Shown here piece after piece: positions 10,736 to 23,630 of a stretch of DNA of 64,000 nt. The DNA lies in contig CM053332.1 in the NCBI GenBank assembly GCA_028583605.1, positions 27,609,956 through 27,673,955 of the forward strand, in the 5' to 3' direction. The notes under the pieces were generated by a model. That model was not told the origin of the DNA, ran no database searches, and worked only from the letters and a program-made list of their open reading frames with translations. Position numbers and translations under genes: made by a program. Within the stretch, counting starts at the first letter, position 1. Each line of letters begins with the position of its first letter. The DNA is from Dastarcus helophoroides (lineage: Eukaryota; Arthropoda; Insecta; Coleoptera; Bothrideridae).

Positions 10736-13700
10736 TTAAATTTCTACAATTTTTGTAGAAATTTAAAATTTCCAAACAAACGTTTAGTTTTGTAGGAAAA
10801 ATCAAAATTTTAAAAAAGTTGACACTTCCAAAAATATTAAAATTTTCAAAAAAGTCGAAATTTTAAAAATTTGTCGATATTTCGAAAAAAGTCCCAAATT
10901 TGACCAAAAACTGCGAAGTTTTCAGAAAAACTGGAAAATATGCAAATTCGACAATATGCAAAAATGTCAAAATTTTTAAAAAGGAACGAAATTTTCTAAA
11001 AAGTTAAAATTTGGAAATGGGAGGTATTTTTGACAAATTCCAGATATTCAAAAAAATTTGAAATTCTGAAAAATAGTCGATATTTCAAATGCAGAATTTT
11101 AGGGTGCAAATTTTCTAAAAATAAAGAGAATTATCAAAAAAGTGGAAAATTGGATAAAAAATTTCAAAAAAAGTAAAATCTTTAGAAAATATCAAAATTT
11201 TTAAAAAATCAACCTTTTCAGAAATTTCGAAATTTTCAAAAGAGCCGTAATTTAACAGATTGCCCATGTTTTGGAAAAATGGTACCAAATTTGACAAAAA
11301 GATGTCAAATTTTCAGAAAAAGCAAAATCGACACCAGAAAAAGTCGAAGTTTGAAAAAAAGCAAAATTTTCAATAAAACTGATAATTTGGAAAAGAAAAC
11401 AATTTATAAAACATTTGAAATATTCAAAAAAAATTGAAATCTTGAAAAATCGAAACTTTCAAAAAAAGTCAAAATTGTGAAATCGAAATTTTCAAAAAAA
11501 AGCTAGAATTTTGAAAAAAGTCGAGAATTTTGAAAAGTAGTCGAAATTTTCCAAAAATTCCAAATTTTAGGGTCGAAATTTTCAATAACAAAAATTTGAA
11601 AAAAGTCGAAAACTTTGAAAAGAGTAAAAATTTTTTAAATAAAATTAAACATTTTAAAAGTCGAAATATTTGAAGTCGAAATTTTCAAAAAAATTAAAAT
11701 TTTCGTAGATATCTAAAATTTCCAAAAAGACGTTTATGTTTCAAGAAATAATCAAGATTTTTAAGAAGTCGACATTTTCAAAAATTTTAAAACCTTAAAT
11801 AATGGCTAAATTTTCAGATAAATTCGAAATAAAAAAAATTGAAATTTTTGAAAATAGTCGCAACGTTTTAAACAATGTCATCTTATTAAAATTTATCAAG
11901 TTTTCAAGAAAAATCAGAAATTTTCGATGGCAAAATTTTACACAATTCAAAGTATTCAAGATTTCAAAATTTTCAAAAAAAAAGTCGAAATTTTCAAAAC
12001 TCGCAAGATGGAAAAATTGCGAAATATTCAGAAAGAGTTGTAATTTTAAAAGTCGACATTTAAAAAAATGTCTCAGTTAAAACAAATCCAGATTTTCAAA
12101 TATAGTTGAATTTTCAAAAAAATTGAGAATAAGGCGAATATTTGACAATCCCAAAATTTGAAATAGGTCAAAGGTTTTAAAAAAGAGCTGTTTAAAAAAG
12201 TCGAAATTATCAAAGCAACCAATTTTTTGGAAACAATTTAAGTTTGGAAAAGTCGACTTTAGTAAAAATTAAAATCGATATTTTCAAAAAAAAACTAGAA
12301 ATTCTCGGAAAAGGCGAAAATTAAAAATAGTAGTTTTCAAAATATAAGAAAACATTTTGAAAAAAGTTGAAATTTTGCAAAAATTCTTGATAAATCTTAA
12401 AAGCAATTTTGGGTCAAATTAGTGACCTCGTTTCGAAAATGTCGGCAAATTTTTTTAAATTTCGAATTTTTTGAAAATTTCAAGATTTTGAAAATGTCGA
12501 TTTCTTAAAAAAAATTAATTTTTCTCAAAGATGTTAACTTCTCTTAGGAAATTTCAAATTTCTACAAAAATTTTGATTTTTTTAATTTCTACCCCTTTAA
12601 AAATATTCGATTTTTTAGAAATTTCAAAATTGTAAATAAAATTTCGTCCCTAAAATTTGGACTTTTTTTAAAAACTTTCGACTATTTTTCAAAATTTCGA
12701 CTGTTTTTCAAAATTGCAATTTTTTTTGAATGTTTAAAATTTTTTAAAAATGTTTCCAATTTTCGAATTTTCAATTTTTTTTTTCAAAATTTCGTTCTTT
12801 TTTTTTCAAAATTTCGACTTTTTTGCTTCTAAAAATTCAATTTTTGGACAAATTTGGACCTTTTTTCGAAATATCGGCAATTTTTATAAATTTCAACTTT
12901 TTTGAAAGTTTCAAAATGTTTGAAAATGTCAACTTTTTCAAAATTTGGATTTTTTTTTTAACAATTAAACGTCTTTTTGGAGATTTTAAATTTCTACTAT
13001 CATTTTGATTGTTTGGGAACCTTCGGCTTCAAAATTTTCGGCTTATCAATATTTTACAAAATTTTTCTACTTTTCAAAATTTTCTACTTTACAAAATTTT
13101 CTACTTTTCAGAATTTTCTACTTTTCAAAATTTTCTACTTTTTTCAAAATTTTCACATTTTTTTGAAAATTTCGACCCTAAAATTTAGACTTTTTAAAAG
13201 TATCGACTATTTTTCAAAATTTTCAACGTTTTTCAAAATTCGAAATTTTTAAAAAAATGTTGACTAAAATTTGGATTTTGTTTTAAAATGTTGATTACTT
13301 TTGAAGCTGCAGGGGTTGTTAGGCGTTTCGATTTTTCGCATGAAAATCGGCCGATTGCAAGCGAAAGTTAATCTTAAATTGTGAACAGTGCGGAATATTT
13401 TGAAAAAAAAAAAAGCTGTTTATGGACGAATCATCCTTATAGACTGAACAACCCTCAAATAGTTTGCTATTGTTATCAGGAAAACAGACACTTGGGTAGC
13501 CTATCTATTTTTTTGAATATTTGGAATTTTTGAATTTTTTTTTCTATATTATCACTTTTTGAAAATTCCTGTTTTTTTTTCAAAATTTTGACTTCTTTTG
13601 CATTCTGTAGATTTAACAAATTGACCGTTTTTCTAAAAATTTGGCATTTTTTGGTCAAATTTGGCTTTTTTTTCTTTCCTAAATGTCACCATTTTTTGTT

Positions 13701-14250
13701 TTAATTACGATTTTCCGAAAATTTAAAAATTGTTGAAAATATGGACTTTTCCAAAATTTTGAGTTTTCAAAAATCATAACTTCTTTTTGAAATTTTAAAT
13801 ATTTACGAAAATTTTGATATTTTCCTAACAATTTCAACGTTACAATTTTCGAGTTTTTAAAAGTTTTTTTGAAAATTTCTACCCGTTTCAAAACCTTTGA
13901 TTTTTTTCAGAATTTCAATTTTATTTTAAAAAATTTCGACTCTAAAATTTCGACACTTTTAGAAAACTTCAAAACTTTGGAATATTTTTCGAAAATTTAA
14001 AAATCTTAAAGAAACTATTTCAGTTTTTTAAATATGGACATTTTTTCAAATTTTGAGCATTTTTTAACTTTAAGCCCAGTTTTCAAAATTTCGCCTTTTT
14101 TTAAAAATATTTCAAATATTCGATTTTATTCATTAATCTAACTTTTTAAAATTTCAATTTTTATTTTATTTAGGTTTTCTTTTAAAGGTTCAACATTTTT
14201 CGAAATAAGGGTTTATTTTTCGAAATTTGTACCTAAAAGTCTACTCGAGG
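10736..14250. repeat. Degenerate AT-rich repeat, two opposing orientations
   Basis: From 10736 to about 12400 the strand is rich in CGAAATTTTCAAAAA; after about 12400 it is rich in the complement (TTTTTCAAAATTTCG). A landmark (TTTTTGG/AC-AAATTTGG ... CGAAAT) near 12403, 12832 and 13648 also occurs at 2848, linking this block to the left array. No coding content. Confidence 0.7.
13285..13500 (+). repeat. Left arm of a ~200-bp inverted repeat pair
   Basis: Contains GCATGAAAATCGGCCGATTG, GCTGTTTATGGACGAATCAT and CAAATAGTTTGCTATTG in this order. The reverse complement appears at 14245-14450. Less AT-rich than the DNA it encloses. Confidence 0.85.
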
Positions 14251-14450
14251 GTCTATCTTCCTGAGTCCAATAGCAAACTATTTGAGGGTTGTTGCTTCTG
14301 TAAAGATGATTCGTCCATAAACAGCTTTTTCTTTTCAAAATATTCCGCCTTTTTCACAATTTAAGATTAACGTTCGTTCGCAATCGGCCGATTTTCATGC
14401 GAAAAATCGAATCGCCGAACTACCCCTGCATATTCAAAAGTAACTCAAAT
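14245..14450 (-). repeat. Right arm of the ~200-bp inverted repeat pair
   Basis: CAATAGCAAACTATTTGAGG, ATGATTCGTCCATAAACAGC and CAATCGGCCGATTTTCATGC are the complements of the left-arm landmarks in reverse order. The pair frames about 745 bp of AT-rich filler and may be the ends of a non-autonomous transposon of about 1.17 kb. Confidence 0.85.
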
Positions 14451-14689
14451 TGAACTACTAAAGGCTCTTAAAATATGTAACTGTTGACACTAAATGTAGC
14501 AAATCCTAAAAAGTTGGGGGTTTAAAAGTACCTTGAAAGTGTTTTTAAATAAATAAGGACCTGAAAGAAGTTTTTGAATGCAGTTCTATCCATGGATGGG
14601 TGGATGGATTGAAACCAGTCCGAAGTTAAATCAAAGGATTTTAATTGCTGAAGATTTTTTTTAATTTGCTAAAATACCCCATCTAGTAG

Positions 14690-14810
14690 ATTGATATACA
14701 AATCTTGTCCCCTGAAATCAAGAAGGATTAAAAAACACAACCGGGGTTGGTTTCAGGGACAAGATTTTGAAGATAACCAAGGATCAATCCGTTCCTCCAA
14801 AAAAAAATCT
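14690..14810. mobile_element. Dispersed inverted-repeat element, internally deleted copy
   Basis: Left arm (ACAAATCTTGTCCCCTGAAA) joined to GGTTTCAGGGACAAGATTTT and the terminus AGATAACCAAGGATCAATCC. The central hairpin is lost. Confidence 0.8.
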
Positions 14811-15640
14811 AGTAAATAGTAATAAAAAAAAAGGTTTAAAAATTTAACACCAAACGTAACTTTTATTGGAAATAATAATGGATTTACAGAACTTGCAGTT
14901 TATTACATCAATGGGAGCTCTGCATTAGAGCGACTTTAATTCTGCTGTCACTCAAGAAGATACAATGAAGGCCGTCAGTCATCGTATCCTCCATTACTGC
15001 TTTGTACTCGCTAGCTGTCAGTTATTATCACTTCGACACCGAGGCGGGGGAACGAAGTTAATAAAAATTTAAAAACAAAAGCCCTTACAAGGACCGTAAA
15101 TGAGTCGATTTGCGATGGGAAATAATCCAACGTCCATTTCCAACGTCAAAAGCGAGACCCCCCATTACTTAATTCACATTTCCCCAAAGTCCCTTACATC
15201 TTAGTTGAGACGTAACGTTGCTGTAACTCAAAACTAAAAGGGACACTTCTCGTCAACTACGTTATTTATTAAGCCGTGGCGCCGGACAGAATTATAAATG
15301 AATGTGGCATGGTCCTCCAATTAGCCAAAATATAACCACCCCTTTAACTTCGCATAATAGGATTAATTACCTGTCAACTGCGTCCGAAACGTATTCCCTG
15401 AAATTTTGTCTTCCGAAATGCGTATTTACATCGCAACACCACGTCAAACCAGACCACATACTAATATGCGAAAAAGATCATTTTTCACGGGCGCCCTTAT
15501 CACGCCGACCTCCCCCAACGCAACAAGTGTTACTTTCTAGTTTTTCTCTGCTTCATTGAACGAGAGCCACCGTGAAAAAAGAGCGCCCACTTTAATTCGT
15601 AAGGTAACGTGACACCTTTTACACTTTTGACTAATTCAAA
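14811..15640. other. GC-richer unique island, possible regulatory DNA
   Basis: About 0.8 kb of unique sequence, clearly less AT-rich than both neighbours. Contains CTGTCA/TGACAG-type (Meis/Homothorax-like) sites near 14943 and 15016, a TAATCC near 15125 and several TTAATT/AATTAG homeodomain-like cores. No plausible exon seen; the open frame 15302-15559 is not recognisable. A regulatory role is inference from its preservation among repeats. Confidence 0.35.
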
Positions 15641-18600
15641 AAAACATGTTTTCATATCATCGTCGACTTTTACAAAAAAATAAAACTTTTGAACTTAAAC
15701 CGTTTCAGAAAGAAATGAAAATTTCGATAAACTTGATACTTATTCAAGTTTTTAAGTACCATTTCCAAAAAACGATCTATATTTCGAATTTAAAGTCAAA
15801 AGATGTTGAAATTTTGGAAAAAAACGAACTTTTTGGAAGTTTACATTTTAGAAAATAAGACAGAATTTTCAAAAAAGACGCAATCTTAAAAAGTAGTAGA
15901 TATCTTGAAGAATGTCGACATTTCGGAAAAAAGCGAAATTTCCGAAGAAAGATTAAAAAATTGAAGGAAGACGAAATTTAAAAAAAGACGCAATCTTAAA
16001 AAGTAGTAGATATCTTGAAGAATGTCGACATTTCGGAAAAAACCAAAATTTCCGAAGAAAGATTAAAAAATTGAAGGAAGACGAAGTTTAAAAAAAGACG
16101 ATGTTTAAAAAAATAAACGGAGTTCTTGAAAAGGTCAAAATTTTTTGGAAAAAGTCAATATTTTTAAAAAAGTCAAGTTTTTCAAGTTAGATTTCTAAAG
16201 TCTCATTTCTAAAGTCAAAATTTTCAAAGAAGTCAGTCGAAATCTTCAAAGGTGCCAGAATTTTAAAAAATGTCAAAATTTTTACAAAAAGTTATAATTT
16301 CCAAAAAAAAGCTGAGATTTTAAAAAACATGAGTATTTGGAAAAAAATTCGAACATTGAAGAAATCGAAAATTTCAAAAATTCGAAATTTTGAAAGTGAC
16401 AAAAATTTCGAAAAAATTCATAATTTTGACAAAATGTTGCCGTTGACTTACAAAAAAAAACACTTTTAAACCTAAACTGTTTCAGAAAGAAATAAAAATT
16501 TCTTGAACTTGAAGCTTATTGAAAAAATTCTCGGATTTTGAAGTTAAAAAACCGAAATTTCCGAAGAAAGATTAAAAAATTGAAGGAAGACTGAATTTAA
16601 AGAAAGACGAAATTTAAAAAAATATACGGAATTCTTCAAAAGGTTTAATTTTTTTGGAAAAAGTCAACATTTTTAGAAAAGTCAAATTTTTCAAGTTATA
16701 TTTCTAAAGCCTCATTTCTAAAGTCAAAATTTTCAAAAAAGTCAGTCAAAATTTTCAAAGGTGCCATTTTTTTTAAAAAATGTCAAAATTTTTATAAAAC
16801 GTTATAATTCTCAAAAAACGCTAAGACTTAAAAAAGATGGGTGATTTGAAAAAAATTCGAACACTGAAAAAATCGAAAATTTTAAAAATAGTAAAATTTG
16901 GGCAAATGGCGAAATTTTCGAAAAATATAATTTTGAAAAAAAAGATGATTTTTCTAATTTAAATTTCCAATTTTCATATTACCGTTAACTTTTACAAAGA
17001 ATAACACTTTTGAACTTAAACCGTTTCAGAAAGAAATGAAAATTTCGATAAACTTGAAACTTATTGAAAAAATTCTCGAATTTTGAAAAAAATGAAATTA
17101 AATTAGAGTTTTTTTAGTACAAATTTTGACAAAAACAGAAAAGGATTCAAGTTTCTTAAATAGCATTTCCGAAAAACGTTCTACGATTCGAATTTGACCT
17201 CAAAAGATCGAATTTTAAAGTTAAAAAAATTAAAATTCTTGAAATTTGAAAAAATTGAAATCAAATTAGAGTTTTTTAGTACAAATTTTGACAAAAATAG
17301 AAAACTTATAAAGATGATTTAAGTTTCTTAAATAGCATTTCCAAAAAACCATCTACGATTCGAATTTGAACTCAAAAGATATCCATATTTTGGAAAAAAA
17401 CGAAAACTTTGGAAATTCTACATTTCAGAAAATAAGACCGAATTTTCAAAAAAAGACGCAATCTAAAAAAGTAGTAGAAAATTTGAACATGGTCGAAATT
17501 TCGGAAAAACCGAGATTTTCGAAGAAAGACTGAAACATTGAAGAAAGGCGAAATTTTCAAAAAAAGACGAAATTTAAAAAATAAACAGAATTCTTCAAAA
17601 GGTCAAACATTTTTGGAAAAAGTCAACATTTTTAGAAGAGTCAAATTTCTAAAGTGAAAATTTTTAAAATAGTCATTCGAAATGTTTAAAAAAAAGGTGC
17701 CGGAATTTTCAAAAATGTCAAAATTTTTATAAAAAGTTATAATTTGCAGAAAAAGCTGAGATTTTAAAAAACGTGAGTATTTTAAAGAGTTCGAACATTG
17801 AAGAAATCGAGAATTTCAAAAATTTTAAAATTTGAATTAGTGGCAAAAATTTCGAAAAAATTCATAATTTTGAAAAAAGGATGAACTTTCAAATTTAAAC
17901 TGTCAATTTTTATATTACCGTTAATTTTTACAAAAAAATAACAAACTGTTTTAAAAAGAAATCAAAATTTCGATAAACTTGAAGCTTATTGAAAAAATTC
18001 TAGAATTTTGAAGTTAAAAAAATTAAAATTCTCGAAATTTGAAAAAATTGAAATTAAATTAGAGTTTTTTTAGTAGAAATTTTGACAAAAATTGAAGATT
18101 TGTTAAGAGGGGTCAAGCTTTTAAATACCATTTCCAAAAAACTCGAAAGATATTGAAATTTTGGAAAAAACGAAATTTTTTAAATTCTACATTATGGGAA
18201 ATAAGACGGAATTTTCAAAAACAGGACGCAATCTTAAGAAGTAGTAGACATTTTAAAGAATATTCGAAATTCCGGAAAAACCTGAGATTTCCGAAGAAAG
18301 ATTGAAAAAATTGAAGAAAGGCGAAATTTTCAAAAAAAGACGAAATTTAGAAAAAAAACGGAATTTTTCAAAAGGTCAACAATTTTTGAAAAAGGTCCAT
18401 ATTTTTAGAAAAGTCAAATGTTTCAGGGTTCATATGTCTGACAGTCACATTTCTGAAGCGAAGATTTTAAAAAAGTCAGTCGAGATTTTCAAAAGGTGAC
18501 GGAATTTAAAAAATGTTCAAAATTTTTATAAAAAGTTATAATTTAAAAAAAAAGCTGAGATTTTAAAAAACGTGGATGTTTTGAAGAAAAATTCGAACAC

Positions 18601-21600
18601 TGAAGAAATCGAAAATTTCAAAAATACTAAAATTTGGAATAGTGGCTAAATTTTAGAAAAATATAATTTTGGAAAAAAGACGAATTTTCAAATTTAAATT
18701 TCAATTCTCATTCTCCCGTTCACATTTACAAAAAAATAAAACATTTGCACTTCAACTGCTTCAGAAAGAAATCAAAATTTCTTCAACGTATCGAAAAACT
18801 TCTCGAATTTTGAGGTTAAAAAAATTAAAATTCACGAAATTTGAAAAAATTGAAATTAAATTAGTTTTTTTAGTAGAAATTTTGACAAAAGTAGAAAATT
18901 TATTCAAGAGGGGTCAAATTTTTAAAATTCTACATTTTAGAAAATAGGACGGAATTTTCAAAAAAAGGCGCAATCTTAAAAAGTATTAGAAATGAAGAAT
19001 GTCGAAATTCCGGAAAAACCGAGATTTCCGAAGAAAGATTGAAAAAATTGAAGAAAGGCGAAATTAAAAAAAAAGACGAAATTTAAAAACATAAACGAAA
19101 TTCCTCAAAAGGTCAAAAATTTTTGGAAAAAGTCAACATTTTTAGAAAAGTCACATTTCCGAAGTCAAAATTTTCGAAGTCAGTCGAAATTTCCAAAGAA
19201 AAGGTGCCGGAATTTTAAAAAATGTAAAAATATTTATAAAACGATATAATTTCCAAAAAAAGCTGAGATTTTAAAAAATATGGGTATTTTGAAATGAATT
19301 CAAACATTGAAGAAATCGAAAATTCAAAAAGATCTAAATCCTGAAAAAGTGGCGAAATTTTCGAAGTCAGTCGAAATTTCCAAAAAAAAGGTGCTGGAAT
19401 TTTAAAAAATGTCAATATTTTTATTAAAAGGCTACAATTCTCAAAAAAAGGTGAGATTTTAAAAAATATTGGTATTTTGAAAAGAATTTAAACATTAAAG
19501 AAATCTAAAAGTTTGAAAACATGGTAGAATTTTCGAAAAAATTCATAATTTTGAAAAAAAGATGAACTTTCAAATTTAAACTTTCAATTTTTATATTACT
19601 GTTAACTTTTACAAGAAAACAAAAATTTTTGAACCTTAATTGGACTTCAGAAAGAAATCAAAATTTCTTGAACTTGTCGAAAAAATTTTCGAATTTGAAG
19701 TTAAAAAAATTAAAATTCACGAAATTTGAAAAAAATTGAAATTAAATTAGAGTTTTTTTAGTAGAAATTTTGACAAAAGTAGAAAATTTATTAAGACAGG
19801 TTAAATTTTATAGATACCATTTCCAAAAAACGATCTACGTTTTGAATTTGAACTCGAAAGTTATTGAAATTTTGGAAAAAACGAAATTTTTGAAATTCCA
19901 CATTTTAGAAAATAAGACGGAATTTTCAAAAAAAGGCGCAATTTTAAAGAGTATTAGAAATGAAGAATGTCGAAATTCCGGAAAAACCGAGATTTCCGAA
20001 GAAAGATTGAAAAAATTGAAGAAAGGCGAAATTTAAAAAAAAAGACGAAATTTAAAAAAATAAACGAAATTCTTCAAAGGGTCGAACATTTTTGGAAAAA
20101 GTCAACATTTTTAGAAAAGTCACATTTCCGAAGTCAAAATTTTCGAAGCCAGTCGAAATTTCCAAAAAAAAGTTGTTGGAATTTTAAAAAGCTTCAAAAT
20201 TTTTATAAAAAGTTATAATTTCCAAAAAAAAGGCTGAAATTTTAAAATATATGGGTATTTTGACAAGAATTCGAACATTGAAGAAATCGAAAATTTTAAA
20301 AATTCTAAAATTTGAAGTGGTGAAATTTCAAAAAAATTCATAATTTGGAAAAAAGATAAACTTTCAAATTTAAACTTTCAATTTTCATATTACCGTCGAC
20401 TTTTACAAAGAATAACATTTTTGAACTTAAACCGTTTTAAAAAGAAATAAAAATTTCGATAAACTTGAAACTTATTGAAAAAATTCTCGAATTTTGAAGT
20501 TAAAAAAATTAAAATTCTCGAATTTTGAAAAAATTGAAATCAAATTAGAGTTTTTTAGTACAAATTTTGACAAAAATAGAAAATTTGAAAAGATGATTCA
20601 AGCTTTTAAATACCATTACCAAAACACGATCTATACTTCGAATTTAAACCCGAAAAATTTTGAAATTTTGGAAAAATCGAAAATTAAAATTCACGAAATT
20701 TGAAAAAAATTGAAATTAAATTAGAGTTTTTTTAGTAGAAATTTTGACAAAAGTGGAAAATTTATTAAGACAGGTCAAATTTTATAGATACCATTTCCAA
20801 AAAACGATCTACGTTTTGAATTTGAACTCGAAAGTTATTGAAATTTTGGAAAAAACGAATTTTTTTAAATTCTACATTTTAGGAAATAAGACGGAATTTT
20901 CAAAAAAAGACGCAATCTTAAGAAGTAGTAGACATTTTAAAGAATGTCGAAATTCCTGAAAAACCGAGATTTCCGAAGAAAGATTGAAAAAATTGAAGAA
21001 AGGCGAAATTTAAAAAAAGGACGAAATTTAAAATATAAATGAAATTCTTCAAAAGGTCTAAAATTTTTGGAAAAATTCAATATTTTTAGAAATCAAATTT
21101 CTAAAGTAAAAATTTTCAAAATCGTCAGTCGAAATTTAAAAAAAAAGGTGCCGGAATTTTAAAAAATGTCAAAATTGTTATAAAAAGTTACAATTTTCAA
21201 AAAAAAAGCTGAGATTTTAAAATACTTGGGTATTTTGAAAAGAATTCGAACATTGAAGAAATCCAAAATTTTAAAAATTCTAAAATTTGAAGTGGTGAAA
21301 TTTCAAAAAAATTCATAATTTGGAAAAAAGATAAACTTTCAAATTTAAACTTTAAAGTTTTCATATTACCGTTGACTTTTACAAAAAAAAAACTTTTGAA
21401 CTTAAACTGTTTCAGTAAGAAATCAAAATTTCTTGAACTTAAAGCTTATTGAGAAAATTCTTGAACTTTGAAGTTAAAAAAATTAAAATTCTCGAATTGA
21501 AATCAAGTTAGAGTTTCTTAGTACAAATTTTGACAAAAATAGAAAATCTAAACTTTCAGTTTTTATATTACCGTTGACTTTTACAAGAATTAAAGCTTTT

Positions 21601-23630
21601 GAACCTAAACTGTTTCAAAGAGAAATCAAAATTTCTTGAACTTGAAGCTTATTAAAAAAATTTTCGAATTTTGAAGTTAAAAAAATTAAATTCTCGAATT
21701 TTGACAAAATTAAAATTAAATTAGATTTTTTTTAGTACAAATTTTTACAAAAATAGAAAATTTAGTAAAAGGAGTCAAGTTTTTTAAATACCATGTCCAA
21801 AAAACGATCTACGATTCGGATTTGAACTCGAAAGATATTGAAAATTTTGTAAAAACGAAATTTTTTAAATTCTACTTTTAGAAAATAAGACGGAATTTTC
21901 AAAAAAGACGCAAACTTAAAAAGTAGTAGAAATTTTGAAGAATGTCGACATTTCGGAGAAATCGAAATTTCCGAAGAAAGATTAAAAAAATGAAGACGAG
22001 ATTTAAAAAAAAAGACGAAATTTAAAAAATAAACTGAATTCTTCAAAAGGTCAAAATTTTTTGAAAAAAGTCAAATTTTTAGAAAAGTCAAGTTTTTCAG
22101 ATCATATTTCTTAAGTCACATTTCTAAAGTCAAAATTTACAAAAAAGTCAGTCGAGATTTGCAAAGGTGACGGAATTTTAAAAAATGTCAAAATTTTTAT
22201 AAAAAGTTATAATTTTCAAAAACAAGCTGAGATTTTAAAAAACATGGGTGTTTTGAAAAAAATTCGGACACTGAAGAAATCGAAAATTTCAAAAATACCA
22301 AAATTTGGAAAAGTGGCTAAATTTTCGAAAGATATCACAATTTTGGAAAAAAGACGAATTTTCAAATTTAAATTTTGAATTTTCATATTACCGTTGACAT
22401 CATTTACAAAAAAAATAGAACTTTTGAACTTAAACCGTTTCAGCAAGAAATGAAAATTTCGATAAACTTGAAACTTATTGAAAAAATTCTTGAATTTTGA
22501 AGTTAAAAAAATTAAAATCCTCGAAATTTGAAAAAATTGAAATCAAATTAGAGTTTTTTAGTACAAATTTTGACAAAAATAGAAAATTTATAAAGATGTT
22601 TCAAGTTTCTTAAATAGCATTTCCAAAAAACGATCTACGATTCGAATTTGAACTCAATGATATTGAAATTTTGGAAAAAACGAAAATTTTGAAATTCCAC
22701 ATTTTACAAAATAAGACGGAATTTTCAAAAAAAGACGTAATCTTAAATAGCAGTAGAAATTTTGGAAAATGTCGAACTTTTGAAAAAACCGAGATTTTCG
22801 AAGAAAGATTGAAAAATTGAAGAAAGACGAAATTTTCAAAAAGAAGACGTAATTTGAAGAATAAACGGAATTCTTCAAAAGGTCAAAAATTTTTGGAAAA
22901 AGTCAAAATTTCTAGAAAAGTCAAATTTCCAAAGTCAGTCGAAATTAAAAAAAAAAGCTGCCGGAATTTTAAAAAATGTCAAAATTTTTATAAAAAGTTA
23001 TAATAAAAAGATGAAGTATTAAATTTAAACTTTCAATTTTCATATTACCGTTGACTTTCACAAAAAAGAACACTTTTGAACTTAAACTGTTTCAAAACGA
23101 AATCAAAATTTCTTGAACTTGAAGCTTATTGAAAAAATTTTCGAATTTTGAAGTTAAAAAAATTAAAACTCGAATTTTGAAAAAATTTAAATTAAATTAG
23201 AATTTTTTTAAATAGAAATTTTGACAAAAATAGTAAATCTATTAAGAAAATTCAAGTTTTTAAATATCATTTCCGAAAAATGATCTACGATAATTTGAAT
23301 TCAAAAGATATTGAAATTTTTGAAAAAAGGAAATTTTTGAAATTCCAAAAATTCCATAAATTCCGTCGATAATAGGACGGAATTTTCAAACAAAGACGCA
23401 GTCTTAAGGAGTAGTAGAAAATTTGAAGAATGTCGTATTTCCGGAAAAAACCAAGATTTCCGAAGAAAGATTGATAAATTGAGGAAAGACGAAATTTGAA
23501 AAAAAAATTTAAAAATTAAACGGAATTCTTCAAAAGGTGAACATTTTTTGGAAAAAGTCAAAATTTTTAGAAGAGTCAAATTTCTAAAGTCAAAATTTTC
23601 AGTCAGTCAAAATTTCCAAAAAAAAGTTCA
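15640..23630 (+). repeat. Large AT-rich array of 0.5-0.9-kb units, direct orientation
   Basis: A landmark (CCGTTGACTTTTACAAA, then TTTTGAACTTAAACCGTTTC) recurs near 15660, 16440, 16981, 17920, 18716, 19598, 20394, 21368, 21570, 22390 and 23048. Between them lie CGATCTACG and GGTGCCGGAATTTTAAAAAA landmarks in constant order. Units vary by deletion. The short Lys/Phe-rich open frames on both strands are products of this composition. Confidence 0.9.
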
